The notes beneath the pieces were generated by a model. It was not told the DNA's origin. It saw only the letters and a list, made by a program, of their open reading frames with translations, and made no database searches. A DNA stretch of 12,660 nt from an uncultured Chlorobiales bacterium. GTDB lineage: Bacteria > Bacteroidota > Chlorobiia > Chlorobiales > Chlorobiaceae. Every line of letters begins with the position of its first letter. Position 1 is the first letter of the stretch. Of the stretch, positions 1 through 7,235 are shown one piece after another. The DNA lies in contig CAIUQW010000265.1 of the NCBI GenBank assembly GCA_903901395.1, forward strand, positions 1-12,660, written 5' to 3'. The translations under genes and the position numbers were made by a program.

Positions 1-816
1 ATCCCGATTCTCGCCACCAAGGGGTGCCCGGTCGGCTGTAGTTTCTGCACCACTCCCACGGTGTATGGTAAAAGCTTCCGCTACCGCGAGATGGATCTGG
101 TGCTCGATGAAATGCGCGCCCATCAGGAGCGGCTGGGCAAAAAGCTCGTGCGCTTCTCCTTCATGGACGACAACATCAGCTTCAGACCCCAGTACTTCAC
201 CGACCTGCTCGAAGGCATGTCGAAGCTCGGCGTTCGCTGGAACGCCAACATCTCGATGAACTTCCTGCACAAACCGGAGGTGGCCGAAATCGCCGGGCGC
301 TCGGGCTGCGACCTCATGAGCATCGGCTTCGAGTCGCTCAATCCCGACATCCTCAAGAGCATGAACAAAGGCTCGAACCGTCTGCAAAACTACTCCACGG
401 CGGTGAGCAACCTGCACAAGCACAAAATCGCCATTCAGGGCTACTTCATGTTCGGCTTCGACGACGACAACGAAAAGAGCTTTCAGGCGACCTACGACTT
501 CATCATGGAGAACCGCATCGAGTTCCCGGTCTTCTCGCTCGTAACTCCTTTCCCTGGAACACCTTACTTCGAGGAGATGAAGTCGCGCGTGCGCCACATG
601 GATTGGGACAAGTACGACACTTACCACTACATGTTCGAGCCGAAAAAGCTCAGCGGCGAAAAACTGCTCGAAAACTTTATCAAACTCCAGCGCGAGGTCT
701 ATAAAGGCAGCGCCATCATGAAAAGGATGCAAGGCAAACCCCTCAACTGGGTGTGGCTGGCCAATTTTTCGATGAATCGCTTTACCCGATCGCTCAGAGC
801 GGAGATGTTTCTCTGA
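1..816 (+). CDS. Radical SAM protein, C-terminal part (5' truncated by window edge)
   Basis: The reading frame is open from base 1, so the N-terminus lies outside the window. The first visible residues carry the radical SAM cluster motif CX3CX2C (GCPVGCSFC, Cys codons at 25, 37 and 46), which binds the [4Fe-4S] cluster that cleaves S-adenosylmethionine. Downstream are typical barrel features: an FMDDN strand, IGFES, a GYFMFGFDDD segment and TPFPGTP. Proteins of this layout usually have a B12-binding domain in front, which would be in the missing part. Green sulfur bacteria use B12/radical SAM enzymes in pigment synthesis (BchE cyclase, BchQ/BchR methyltransferases), and the chlorophyll synthase gene follows 70 bp downstream, so a tetrapyrrole substrate is plausible but not shown. 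I cannot assign it to one of those named enzymes. The GTG at 61 is not a real start because the cluster motif precedes it. Confidence 0.9.
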   Translation: MPILATKGCPVGCSFCTTPTVYGKSFRYREMDLVLDEMRAHQERLGKKLVRFSFMDDNISFRPQYFTDLLEGMSKLGVRWNANISMNFLHKPEVAEIAGRSGCDLMSIGFESLNPDILKSMNKGSNRLQNYSTAVSNLHKHKIAIQGYFMFGFDDDNEKSFQATYDFIMENRIEFPVFSLVTPFPGTPYFEEMKSRVRHMDWDKYDTYHYMFEPKKLSGEKLLENFIKLQREVYKGSAIMKRMQGKPLNWVWLANFSMNRFTRSLRAEMFL

Positions 817-826
817 GACCTTTTTT
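793..826 (+). terminator. Possible intrinsic terminator at the end of the radical SAM gene
   Basis: A perfect 7-bp inverted repeat, CTCAGAG (793-799) and CTCTGAG (811-817), with an 11-nt loop is followed after three bases by six T's (821-826). The hairpin overlaps the stop codon of the radical SAM gene. The stem is short and only moderately GC-rich, so termination may be partial. Confidence 0.4.
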
Positions 827-854
827 ACGCTTTTTCAAACAGAATCACTGCAAA

Positions 855-872
855 CAGGACAACTCTGTCCTG
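855..872. promoter_or_regulatory. Perfect palindrome just upstream of the chlorophyll synthase
   Basis: CAGGACA (855-861) and TGTCCTG (866-872) are exact reverse complements around a 4-bp spacer, ending 14 bp before the ATG at 887. The direct repeat CTGCAA flanks it at 848-853 and 870-875. There is no T-tract, so it is not a terminator. It could be an operator for pigment gene control or an mRNA hairpin affecting initiation; no Shine-Dalgarno sequence is evident between it and the ATG. I do not recognise it as a known regulator's site. Confidence 0.35.
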
Positions 873-886
873 CAACCTGAATCGAT

Positions 887-1918
887 ATGGATCACTCTAC
901 GGTTTTGTCCATCGACAACGTGAACAGTTCGAGCAGTTACAGCTTTCTCGACAAGCTGAAAGCTCATATCGAGATTCTCGACCCGGTTACGTGGATCAGC
1001 GTATACCCCTGCCTCGCGGGCGGCGTCATGGCTTCCGGGGCGATGCAGAGCACGGTGCATGACTACCTGATGCTGTTCGCGCTGTTCATGATCTACGGGC
1101 CGATTGGCACCGGCTTCAGCCAGTCGGTCAACGACTATTACGATCTCGAACTTGACATGATCAACGAGCCGACCCGCCCGATTCCTTCCGGACGGCTGAC
1201 CAAAAGGGAGGCGCTTCTGAACTGGTCTATCGTGCTCTCGATCGGCATCATCGGGGGCATCGCGCTCAGCCTTCACATTGGCGGAGAGCGCGGCTGGATT
1301 CTCTTTGGCTCGCTGATGACCGGTCTTTTTCTCGGCTATATCTACTCCGCGCCGCCGCTGAAGCTGAAAAAGAACATCCTTTTTTCCGCTCCGGCAGTCG
1401 GGATCTCCTATGGCCTGATCACCTGGCTTTCGGCGAACGTCTTTTTCTCCGATCTCCGGTCTGAAGTGATCTGGATGGCGGTACTCAACTTTTTCATGGG
1501 CAGCGCGCTCATTATCATGAACGACTTCAAATCACAGGAGGGTGACGCCAGAAGCGGCATGAAATCGCTGGCGGTCATGATCGGCTCGAAAAACACCTTC
1601 CTCGTGGCCTTCAGCATTATCGATCTGGTCTATGCGGTTTTTGCCGGGCTGGCATGGAAATGGGGTTTCACCTGGCTGATGTATGTCGTGCTGCTGTCGC
1701 TGCTTGCCGTTCTCTTCATTCAGGTTAAACTTTACCGCGATCCGCAAAACGGCATCTCCTTCATGCAGGTGGCCGTCGAGGATGGTTTCGGCCACACCAA
1801 GGGAAAAAGCGAAGTCCATGAGCACAACGCTTTCCTGCGTTTCTCGCTGGTCAACAACATTCTGTTCCTGATCAACCAGATGATCGTGGCCACGCTGATC
1901 GGCATGAAATATATGTAA
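887..1918 (+). CDS. (Bacterio)chlorophyll synthase, UbiA prenyltransferase family (ChlG/BchG/BchK group)
   Basis: A 343-aa integral membrane prenyltransferase that should esterify a (bacterio)chlorophyllide with an isoprenoid alcohol diphosphate, the last step of chlorophyll synthesis. Both Asp-rich UbiA motifs are visible: N82-D-Y-Y-D-L-E-L-D90 followed by INEPTRPIPSG (92-102), and N212-D-F-K-S-Q-E-G-D220 followed by the family signature around SGMKSLAV. The INEP.RPIPSG and NDFKS.EGD strings are typical of chlorophyll synthases rather than UbiA or COX10. Several hydrophobic segments (roughly 57-77, 112-130, 137-153, 165-185, 193-212, 236-256, 261-280, 318-338) fit the usual seven to nine helices. 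The Arg usually found in the first motif (DRxxD) is Leu87 here. Green sulfur bacteria have three paralogs for Chl a, BChl a and BChl c; I cannot tell which one this is, so no symbol is given. Confidence 0.92.
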   Translation: MDHSTVLSIDNVNSSSSYSFLDKLKAHIEILDPVTWISVYPCLAGGVMASGAMQSTVHDYLMLFALFMIYGPIGTGFSQSVNDYYDLELDMINEPTRPIPSGRLTKREALLNWSIVLSIGIIGGIALSLHIGGERGWILFGSLMTGLFLGYIYSAPPLKLKKNILFSAPAVGISYGLITWLSANVFFSDLRSEVIWMAVLNFFMGSALIIMNDFKSQEGDARSGMKSLAVMIGSKNTFLVAFSIIDLVYAVFAGLAWKWGFTWLMYVVLLSLLAVLFIQVKLYRDPQNGISFMQVAVEDGFGHTKGKSEVHEHNAFLRFSLVNNILFLINQMIVATLIGMKYM

Positions 1919-1932
1919 GCCCCTGTTTCATC

Positions 1933-1952
1933 GTTTCTGAAGAATCAGAAGC
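1933..1952 (+). other. Stem-loop after the chlorophyll synthase
   Basis: GTTTCTGA and TCAGAAGC pair over 8 bp (one G-T pair) with a 4-nt AGAA loop, beginning 15 bp after the stop codon. No T-tract follows, so it is better read as an mRNA 3'-end protecting hairpin or half of a larger structure than as a proven terminator. Confidence 0.4.
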
Positions 1953-1970
1953 TCCAGAGTCTCCTCCACA

Positions 1971-2001
1971 AGAGCCGCTCATGCCATAACGTGACGGCTC
2001 T
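1971..2001 (+). terminator. Strong stem-loop, possible terminator of the chlorophyll synthase transcript
   Basis: AGAGCCG (1971-1977) pairs perfectly with CGGCTCT (1995-2001). Inside it TCATG (1979-1983) pairs with CGTGA (1990-1994) across a one-base bulge, giving about 12 bp around a 6-nt loop. The downstream sequence CTCCTTTGG is only weakly T-rich, so termination is possible but unproven. Confidence 0.4.
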
Positions 2002-2018
2002 CTCCTTTGGGCAGTAAC

Positions 2019-2048
2019 CTTGCCGGTCGCGATAACCGGATCGGCAAG
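2019..2048 (+). other. Inverted repeat with two alternative foldings
   Basis: CTTGCCG (2019-2025) is the exact reverse complement of CGGCAAG (2042-2048). An alternative inner hairpin uses CCGGT (2023-2027) and ACCGG (2035-2039), sharing bases with the outer stem, so the two folds compete. It lies just ahead of the kinase promoter candidate. It may be a terminator remnant, an operator or noise. Confidence 0.35.
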
Positions 2049-2108
2049 TTCCTGCAAATGCAACACTTCTGACTGATTCAACATTTCTTACAGCGAACCT
2101 GCGCTCCG

Positions 2109-2141
2109 TTTGCAGGATTTTTAAGAAAATGCGTAGCTTTG
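2109..2141 (+). promoter_or_regulatory. Bacteroidetes-type promoter candidate for the kinase operon
   Basis: TTTG (2109-2112) is followed after 21 bp by TAGCTTTG (2134-2141), a full match to the -33/-7 consensus TTTG-N19-21-TAnnTTTG known from Bacteroidetes, the sister phylum of Chlorobi. Transcription would begin near 2148, leaving a leader of about 95 nt before the ATG at 2244. That Chlorobi use the same consensus is inference. Confidence 0.5.
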
Positions 2142-2243
2142 CGTTTTCGATCACTTCTCGACAGACAGAACATTGCAACGCGGACTCGCCGGGTACGAAC
2201 AGTTCCGGAGGTGCCGCGTCAGGCACCTAACCGATCTTTTCCG

Positions 2244-5200
2244 ATGCCGAAAACCCGAAACAACAACCATCAGATGGTGGATATGGAAGCGCCAAGCATA
2301 TTCGCCCTGATCGAATCGCTTCCGGACGCGGCGTTCATCATGAAGCCGGATGGCCTGATTCTGGCCATCAATACCATGTTCGCCTCGCGTTTCGGCAAAA
2401 CGGCAGAAGCGTGTCTCGGCGCCAATATCTACGACCTGATCATTCACGATCTCGGGGTGCCGCTGCTTGCCGGATACCTTGAAGCAAAATGCGCTTCGGT
2501 GATCGAGGCGGGCAGGAGCATCGTGTTTGATGACGACACCGACATCTGGAAGGTCTCGATGAGCCCGATTTTCTCCACACCGGGCGCAATCTCCAGCGTT
2601 TTCGTTTCGATTCAGGATGTTTCCGAACAAAAAAGAGCTGAAAGGCAGCTCCGCACCGAACGGGAGTTGCGCAACGCGCTGCTCGACGCCATTCCCTGTT
2701 CGGCGACCATTCTCGATGCTGATCTGCAACTGATCGCCTCGAATCGTTATGCTGAGGAGGTGCTCTTCAACGTCGAGACGGATCGCGGCTGCGTCGCAAC
2801 TTCCGGGTTTTTCAATCAGGAGGATATGGCCTCGCTGAAGAAAAAATTTCGCCAGACGCTGAAAACCGGCCAGGAAAATTACTGCGAGATGCAGGTTCGC
2901 CCGCATGGCGGAGCCGACAAGGTGTGGATGATGAGCCGCTCGAAGCGGATCGTGGTCGATGGCAAGCCCTGCGTGGTGTCTGTCGGCGTTGACATCAGCG
3001 AACGAAAGAAGATCGAGGAGGATCTGAACGATTTTCAGGCAAAGCTTTCGCTGGCGCTTCAGGCGACGCACGCCGGTATCTGGGAGTGGGATCCCAAAAC
3101 CCGCGAGGTCGAATGGTCGGATGATGTCTGGTCGATCTACGGCTTTGAAAAGAGCCGCCATCAGCCATCCGTTGACCTCTTCAAAAAGGCGATTCATCCG
3201 CATGACCGCAAGAAAATTTTTGGAGCGATCAAGGATGCGGCCAGAACGAAAAGCCATATCGACGTTGAATACCGCGTCGGGCGGCCCGACGGATCGACCC
3301 GCTGGATCATGTCGAGAGGCAAGCCGGTGTTCAACGCCGAAGGGACGCTGGATCGGTATATCGGCACCATCATCGACATTACCGACCGCAAGCTGCTCGA
3401 AGAGGAGCTACGTAAAAGCAAGGCGATGATGGATCAGGCGCTGAGAGCTTCGCGCGCCGGGGTCTGGGAACGGGATTTACGAAGCCAAACCGCGATATGG
3501 TCTGAGACCATGTGGAAGCTCTTTGGCCTCGAAGCTGGTCATGAACCACCGTCCAACGATCTCTGGGCGAGGGTGGTTCATCCTGAAGACCGTGAAAAAG
3601 CCATGCAAAGCTCTTACCAGGCGACCAGCGTTGGCGCGGAGATGAACCTCGAATACCGGATTTGCCATGCCGACGGCTCGGTGCACTGGTTCATGTCTCG
3701 CGGCATGCCGGTGCTCAACGAGGATGGCAGTTTCGACAAGTATATCGGCACCATCATCGACATCACCGACCGGAAGCTTCTGGAGCAGGAGCTGCTCGAA
3801 AGCAAGATACGCTACGGCTACGCCCTCGATGCGGCACAGGCCGGCATCTGGGAGTGGAATGTCGAAACCGACGCCTTGAGCTGGTCGGATCAGGTCTGGC
3901 GGCTTTACGGACTCAAGCCCGGCAGCGTACCGCTCAGCCATCAGCTCTGCGTCGATACCATTCATCCCGAGGATCGGGCAGCGGCCTCGAAGCTCATCAA
4001 GGATGCGGTCAAACAGGTCGATGCTGCCGCCGTCGAGTATCGCGCCATCCATCCCGACGGTTCGGTGCACTGGCTCACCTCTCGCGGAATGCCGATTTTC
4101 GACGCCAACGGCAAACTGCTCCGCTATCTGGGCGCGATCATCGACATCACCGGGCGCAAGCAGATCGAGCTTGAACTGATCGAAAACCGCACACGCCTCA
4201 GCCAGGCGCTCGAAGCCGCCCGGGCGGGCGTCTGGGAGTGGGATCTGGCAACCGGCGACAACATCTGGTCCGACGAGATATGGTCGCTCTACGGACTCTC
4301 TCCCGTTCCCGGCGTCAACCCCACGTTCGAACTCTGGGCAAATTCCATTCATCCCGAAGATCGTGAAATGGCCATCAGGGTCGTCACCGAAGCCGCCCGG
4401 CAACAGAGCGACCTGAATGTCGAGTACCGGACGCTGCACCCGGACGGCTCGGTGCACTGGCTCATGTCGCGCGGCAAGTCTCAGCAGGACGAGCATGGCA
4501 AAACAGTGGGCTTCATCGGCACGATCATCGACATCACCGAGCGCAAAACCGCCGAGATCGAACTGAACGAAAGCAAATTCAGGTTCAACTTCGCCCTCGA
4601 AGCGACCGGCGCGGGAGTCTGGGAATGGGATTTCAAAACCGACAGGGTGACCTGGTCCGAGCAGATTTGGAAACTCTACGGATTGATACCCTACAGCGTC
4701 ACGCCATCGCACAAGCTTTGCGAAAGCAATGTCTATGCGGAAGATCGTGATCTGACCTTCGAAACCATTATTTCCGCGGCAAACAGGAATGTCGATTTCG
4801 GAGTCGAGTATCGCGTCCGCCATCCCGATGGCTCCGTGCACTGGCTGATGTGCCGGGGCGTTCCGCTGAATCCGGTGGATGGAGAGGCGTGCACCTATCT
4901 CGGCACGGTCATGGATATTACCAACCGCAAAAAAGCCGAGGAGGAGTGGCGCAAGAGCCAGGAGAAGCTCAATTTCGTCATCCAGAAGGGCAATATCGGC
5001 ATCTGGACGCTGAACCTGAATGATTTCACCGCTCAACGCACCATCGAATATGCCCGTATTTTTGGATACGATTCGATCAGCGCAGAGTGGTCATTCGACA
5101 GATTCATCGAACATATCGTGCCGGAGGAGCGCCTGTCGGTCAGGTCGAAGATCGAAAAATGTCTCAAAACCCACGAAAACTTCACCGTCGAGTGCCGGAT

Positions 5201-6440
5201 ACGCACCGCCGACAAGCGGTTGCGCTGGATATGGCTGTTCGGCGCGTTCAGCTACGACAGCACCGCGCGGGTGCACTATCTCTCCGGCATCGTGCAGGAC
5301 ATCACCGTAAGAAAGCAGGCCGAGCTTTTGCTCAAGGAGAGCGAGCAGAAGTTCAGGAACATCTTCGAGTTTTCGCCGGTCGCCATCGGCATCGGTGATT
5401 TCCGGGAGGGGGTGCTGTTCGACGTCAACGCCTCATGGCTCAGATTGCTGGGCTTTTCGAGAGAGGAGGTGATCGGGCGACGCTTCAGCGAGCTTGGCGT
5501 GTACCTCCATTCCGAGGAGCACCACGACATCATGCACGAGCTTCAGGAGTATGGCCGGGTTTCAAACCGGCAACTCGAACTGAAGCACCGGTCGGGCAAG
5601 ACGATCACCATTCTCCTTTCCGCCGAATCGATCACCATCACCGGTCAGAACAATATTCTCCTGATGATGACCGACATTACCGTGCAGGAGCTTCAGCAGG
5701 CGAGCATCAGCCAGCTCGAACAGGCCGTGGCCGACCGCACGGAACAGTTGCAGGAGGAGGTGGAGCGGCTGCACCGCTTCCTCAGCATGATCTCCCACGA
5801 ATACCGCACGCCCTTGGCGATCATCCGTGGAAACCTCGACCTCATCACCCTCAAGCACAAGAGCGGCGATTACTCCCAGCAGCGCGAAATGAACAAGATC
5901 AAGCGCGCCATCGAGCGGCTGGTGGAGGTGATGGAGGTCTCCATTCAGGAGAGCCGCATTCTCGAATCGAGGGAGGCGCTGACGGTCACCAACTTCACGC
6001 TCGATCCGGCGATTGTGTCGCAGATCGAGGCGTTCCAGTCCATGTGGCCGGAAAAGCCGGTGCACTATGCGAGCCATCTGAATGGCACGGAGATTGTCGG
6101 CGAGCCGGGGCAGTTCAAAATGGCCATCTTCAACCTGCTCGACAACGCGCGGAAATACTCGCCTCTCGAATCGCCCATCGAAATGGAGTCCCATATCGAG
6201 AACGGCGAGGTGATCATCACCATCCGCAATCAGGGAAAAAGCATTACCGGGGTCGAGAGCGAAGAGGTGTTCGAAAAGTACCGGCGCGGCAGCAATGCGG
6301 CCAATACCGGCGGGGCGGGCATCGGGCTGTGGCTGGTCAAGGATATTATCGAGCATCATCATGGCAGCGTCAAGCTCTCGGGAATCGAATCGGGAGTCGA
6401 GGCGGTCATCAATTTGCCCTTGACCGGAAAAAAAGATTGA
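2244..6440 (+). CDS. Multi-PAS sensor histidine kinase, cytoplasmic
   Basis: About 1398 aa from the ATG at 2244. The frame is open back to a TTG at 2139, but that codon lies inside the promoter candidate, so 2244 (or 2274) is preferred. Domains in order: PAS1 (about 18-130), PAS2 (142-255), five closely similar PAS_3/PAC units (262-900) with WEW, HPEDR, EYR, HPDGSVHW and IIDITDRK blocks, PAS8 (904-1028), PAS9 (1034-1149), a coiled coil (1148-1177), HisKA with the phospho-acceptor H1185 in HEYRTPL, and a HATPase domain with N box NLLDNARKYS (1297-1306) and a GGAGIGLWLV G2 box (from 1356). The G1 box reads NQGKS instead of DxGxG, a variant seen in some active kinases. No membrane segment or receiver domain is present, so it should sense cytosolic signals (redox, gas, light or ligand; cofactor not predictable) and phosphorylate the regulator encoded 34 bp downstream. 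Confidence 0.93.
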   Translation: MPKTRNNNHQMVDMEAPSIFALIESLPDAAFIMKPDGLILAINTMFASRFGKTAEACLGANIYDLIIHDLGVPLLAGYLEAKCASVIEAGRSIVFDDDTDIWKVSMSPIFSTPGAISSVFVSIQDVSEQKRAERQLRTERELRNALLDAIPCSATILDADLQLIASNRYAEEVLFNVETDRGCVATSGFFNQEDMASLKKKFRQTLKTGQENYCEMQVRPHGGADKVWMMSRSKRIVVDGKPCVVSVGVDISERKKIEEDLNDFQAKLSLALQATHAGIWEWDPKTREVEWSDDVWSIYGFEKSRHQPSVDLFKKAIHPHDRKKIFGAIKDAARTKSHIDVEYRVGRPDGSTRWIMSRGKPVFNAEGTLDRYIGTIIDITDRKLLEEELRKSKAMMDQALRASRAGVWERDLRSQTAIWSETMWKLFGLEAGHEPPSNDLWARVVHPEDREKAMQSSYQATSVGAEMNLEYRICHADGSVHWFMSRGMPVLNEDGSFDKYIGTIIDITDRKLLEQELLESKIRYGYALDAAQAGIWEWNVETDALSWSDQVWRLYGLKPGSVPLSHQLCVDTIHPEDRAAASKLIKDAVKQVDAAAVEYRAIHPDGSVHWLTSRGMPIFDANGKLLRYLGAIIDITGRKQIELELIENRTRLSQALEAARAGVWEWDLATGDNIWSDEIWSLYGLSPVPGVNPTFELWANSIHPEDREMAIRVVTEAARQQSDLNVEYRTLHPDGSVHWLMSRGKSQQDEHGKTVGFIGTIIDITERKTAEIELNESKFRFNFALEATGAGVWEWDFKTDRVTWSEQIWKLYGLIPYSVTPSHKLCESNVYAEDRDLTFETIISAANRNVDFGVEYRVRHPDGSVHWLMCRGVPLNPVDGEACTYLGTVMDITNRKKAEEEWRKSQEKLNFVIQKGNIGIWTLNLNDFTAQRTIEYARIFGYDSISAEWSFDRFIEHIVPEERLSVRSKIEKCLKTHENFTVECRIRTADKRLRWIWLFGAFSYDSTARVHYLSGIVQDITVRKQAELLLKESEQKFRNIFEFSPVAIGIGDFREGVLFDVNASWLRLLGFSREEVIGRRFSELGVYLHSEEHHDIMHELQEYGRVSNRQLELKHRSGKTITILLSAESITITGQNNILLMMTDITVQELQQASISQLEQAVADRTEQLQEEVERLHRFLSMISHEYRTPLAIIRGNLDLITLKHKSGDYSQQREMNKIKRAIERLVEVMEVSIQESRILESREALTVTNFTLDPAIVSQIEAFQSMWPEKPVHYASHLNGTEIVGEPGQFKMAIFNLLDNARKYSPLESPIEMESHIENGEVIITIRNQGKSITGVESEEVFEKYRRGSNAANTGGAGIGLWLVKDIIEHHHGSVKLSGIESGVEAVINLPLTGKKD
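3027..4949 (+). repeat. Five tandem PAS/PAC-coding repeats of about 384 bp
   Basis: The G(I/V)WEW core recurs at bases 3075, 3459, 3843, 4227 and 4614, and a weaker copy (GIWTL) at 4998, giving protein spacings of 128, 128, 128, 129 and 128 residues. Units are also similar in DNA: TATATCGGCACCATCATCGA occurs in the first two units (near 3357 and 3741). The fifth unit has YAEDR where the others have HPEDR or HPHDR, and the second has WER for WEW. This points to intragenic duplication followed by divergence. Confidence 0.85.
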
Positions 6441-6451
6441 GCTATTTTGAC

Positions 6452-6471
6452 CAGTTATATACCAATAACTG
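6452..6471 (+). promoter_or_regulatory. Intercistronic palindrome directly before the response regulator start
   Basis: CAGTTAT (6452-6458) and ATAACTG (6465-6471) are exact reverse complements with a 6-nt spacer. The right arm ends 3 bp before the ATG at 6475, and no Shine-Dalgarno sequence is visible. It could be an operator (for example for autoregulation by an OmpR-type dimer) or an mRNA hairpin that sets the kinase/regulator ratio. Confidence 0.4.
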
Positions 6472-6474
6472 CTA

Positions 6475-7209
6475 ATGGCCAATCATCATAACATTATCGT
6501 TGTCGAGGACGACTGTGATTTTCGCGAAAGCATGGTCGAATACCTCGCGCTTGCTGGGATCGAAGTGACCGGAGTTTCGTCTGCGCTCGAGTTTTACAAC
6601 GCCATCACCCGGCAGGAGTACCAGATCGTGGTGCTCGACATCGGCCTGCCCGACCAGAATGGCCTCGTGCTTGCCGAGTTCATCCGCAAGAACACCAACA
6701 TGCGCATTGTCATTCTGACCGCGCAATCATCCCTCGACAGCAAGATCACGGCCTATCGCTCCGGAGCGGACATCTACATGGTCAAGCCGATCGATTTTTC
6801 CGAGCTTGCCGCGTCGCTTCAAAGCCTGCTTGGGCGCATCGATAAAAACGAGGAGAGCGCGAAACACGAGGCGCCGCAAGCCGCGTCCGCGCTGCCAAAA
6901 GCTGCTGAACCCGGCTGGTCGCTCTCGCGTAACGAGTGCATTCTGCACTCCCCGCAGGGGAGCGAGGTGTCGCTGACCTCCAAGGAGTTCGATCTGATCG
7001 AAAAGCTCGCGGCCTCTCCCAATGAAGTTGTCGAGCGTCAGGATTTGCTGAAGGCGCTCGATTATGACAACGACGAATTCGGAAACAAGGCGCTCGATGC
7101 TCTTGTGCACCGGTTGCGTCGAAAAAAGGATGATCTCGATCTTCGCATTCCCCTGAAAACCACGCACGGCGTCGGTTACTCCTTTGCCGATCACATCGCG
7201 ATCGTCTGA
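6475..7209 (+). CDS. OmpR/PhoB-family response regulator
   Basis: A 244-aa DNA-binding regulator. The receiver domain (about 5-120) has the acidic pair E11/D12-D13, the phospho-acceptor D55 in VVLDIGLPD, T82 and K104 in the YMVKP motif, so all key residues are present. An Ala-rich linker (about 121-147) joins a winged-helix domain (148-237) with LTSKEFDLIEKL and a recognition helix region ALDALVHRLRRKK, ending in the KTTHGVGYSF hairpin typical of the family. It follows the multi-PAS kinase by 34 bp on the same strand and is its likely partner. The SDR gene starts only 26 bp further on, so all three may be one transcript and that SDR a possible direct target. The start is the only plausible one because the receiver begins at residue 5; it lacks a recognisable ribosome binding site. 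Confidence 0.93.
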   Translation: MANHHNIIVVEDDCDFRESMVEYLALAGIEVTGVSSALEFYNAITRQEYQIVVLDIGLPDQNGLVLAEFIRKNTNMRIVILTAQSSLDSKITAYRSGADIYMVKPIDFSELAASLQSLLGRIDKNEESAKHEAPQAASALPKAAEPGWSLSRNECILHSPQGSEVSLTSKEFDLIEKLAASPNEVVERQDLLKALDYDNDEFGNKALDALVHRLRRKKDDLDLRIPLKTTHGVGYSFADHIAIV

Positions 7210-7235
7210 GGCATGAGTTGCCTGGATCAGTCCGC

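Larger units (their letters stand above)
1919..2243. other. Gene-free interval with stem-loops and a promoter candidate
   Basis: This 325-bp gap separates the chlorophyll synthase from the kinase gene. No convincing small coding frame is visible. It contains three separate inverted repeats (1933-1952, 1971-2001, 2019-2048), a weak CCTGC/GCAGG hairpin followed by ATTTTT (2098-2122), and a Bacteroidetes-like promoter at 2109-2141. The rest holds no recognised element. Confidence 0.6.

Noticed and set aside
2139..2243. 35-residue N-terminal extension of the kinase from TTG 2139
   Set aside because: The TTG is within the promoter's -7 element and the extension is Arg-rich with no PAS character.
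2151..3257. Long open frame on the minus strand opposite the kinase start
   Set aside because: It lies antisense to the PAS-coding region, has no recognisable domain and shows the biased composition of a shadow frame in GC-rich DNA.
3477..5036. 519-codon minus-strand open frame with internal repetition
   Set aside because: Its repetitive look (recurring VDDRA-like blocks) simply mirrors the PAS repeats on the plus strand; no protein family fits.
5435..6475. 346-codon plus-strand frame overlapping the kinase C-terminus
   Set aside because: Rich in His, Arg and Gly without any motif, while the overlapping frame encodes clear HisKA and HATPase motifs.
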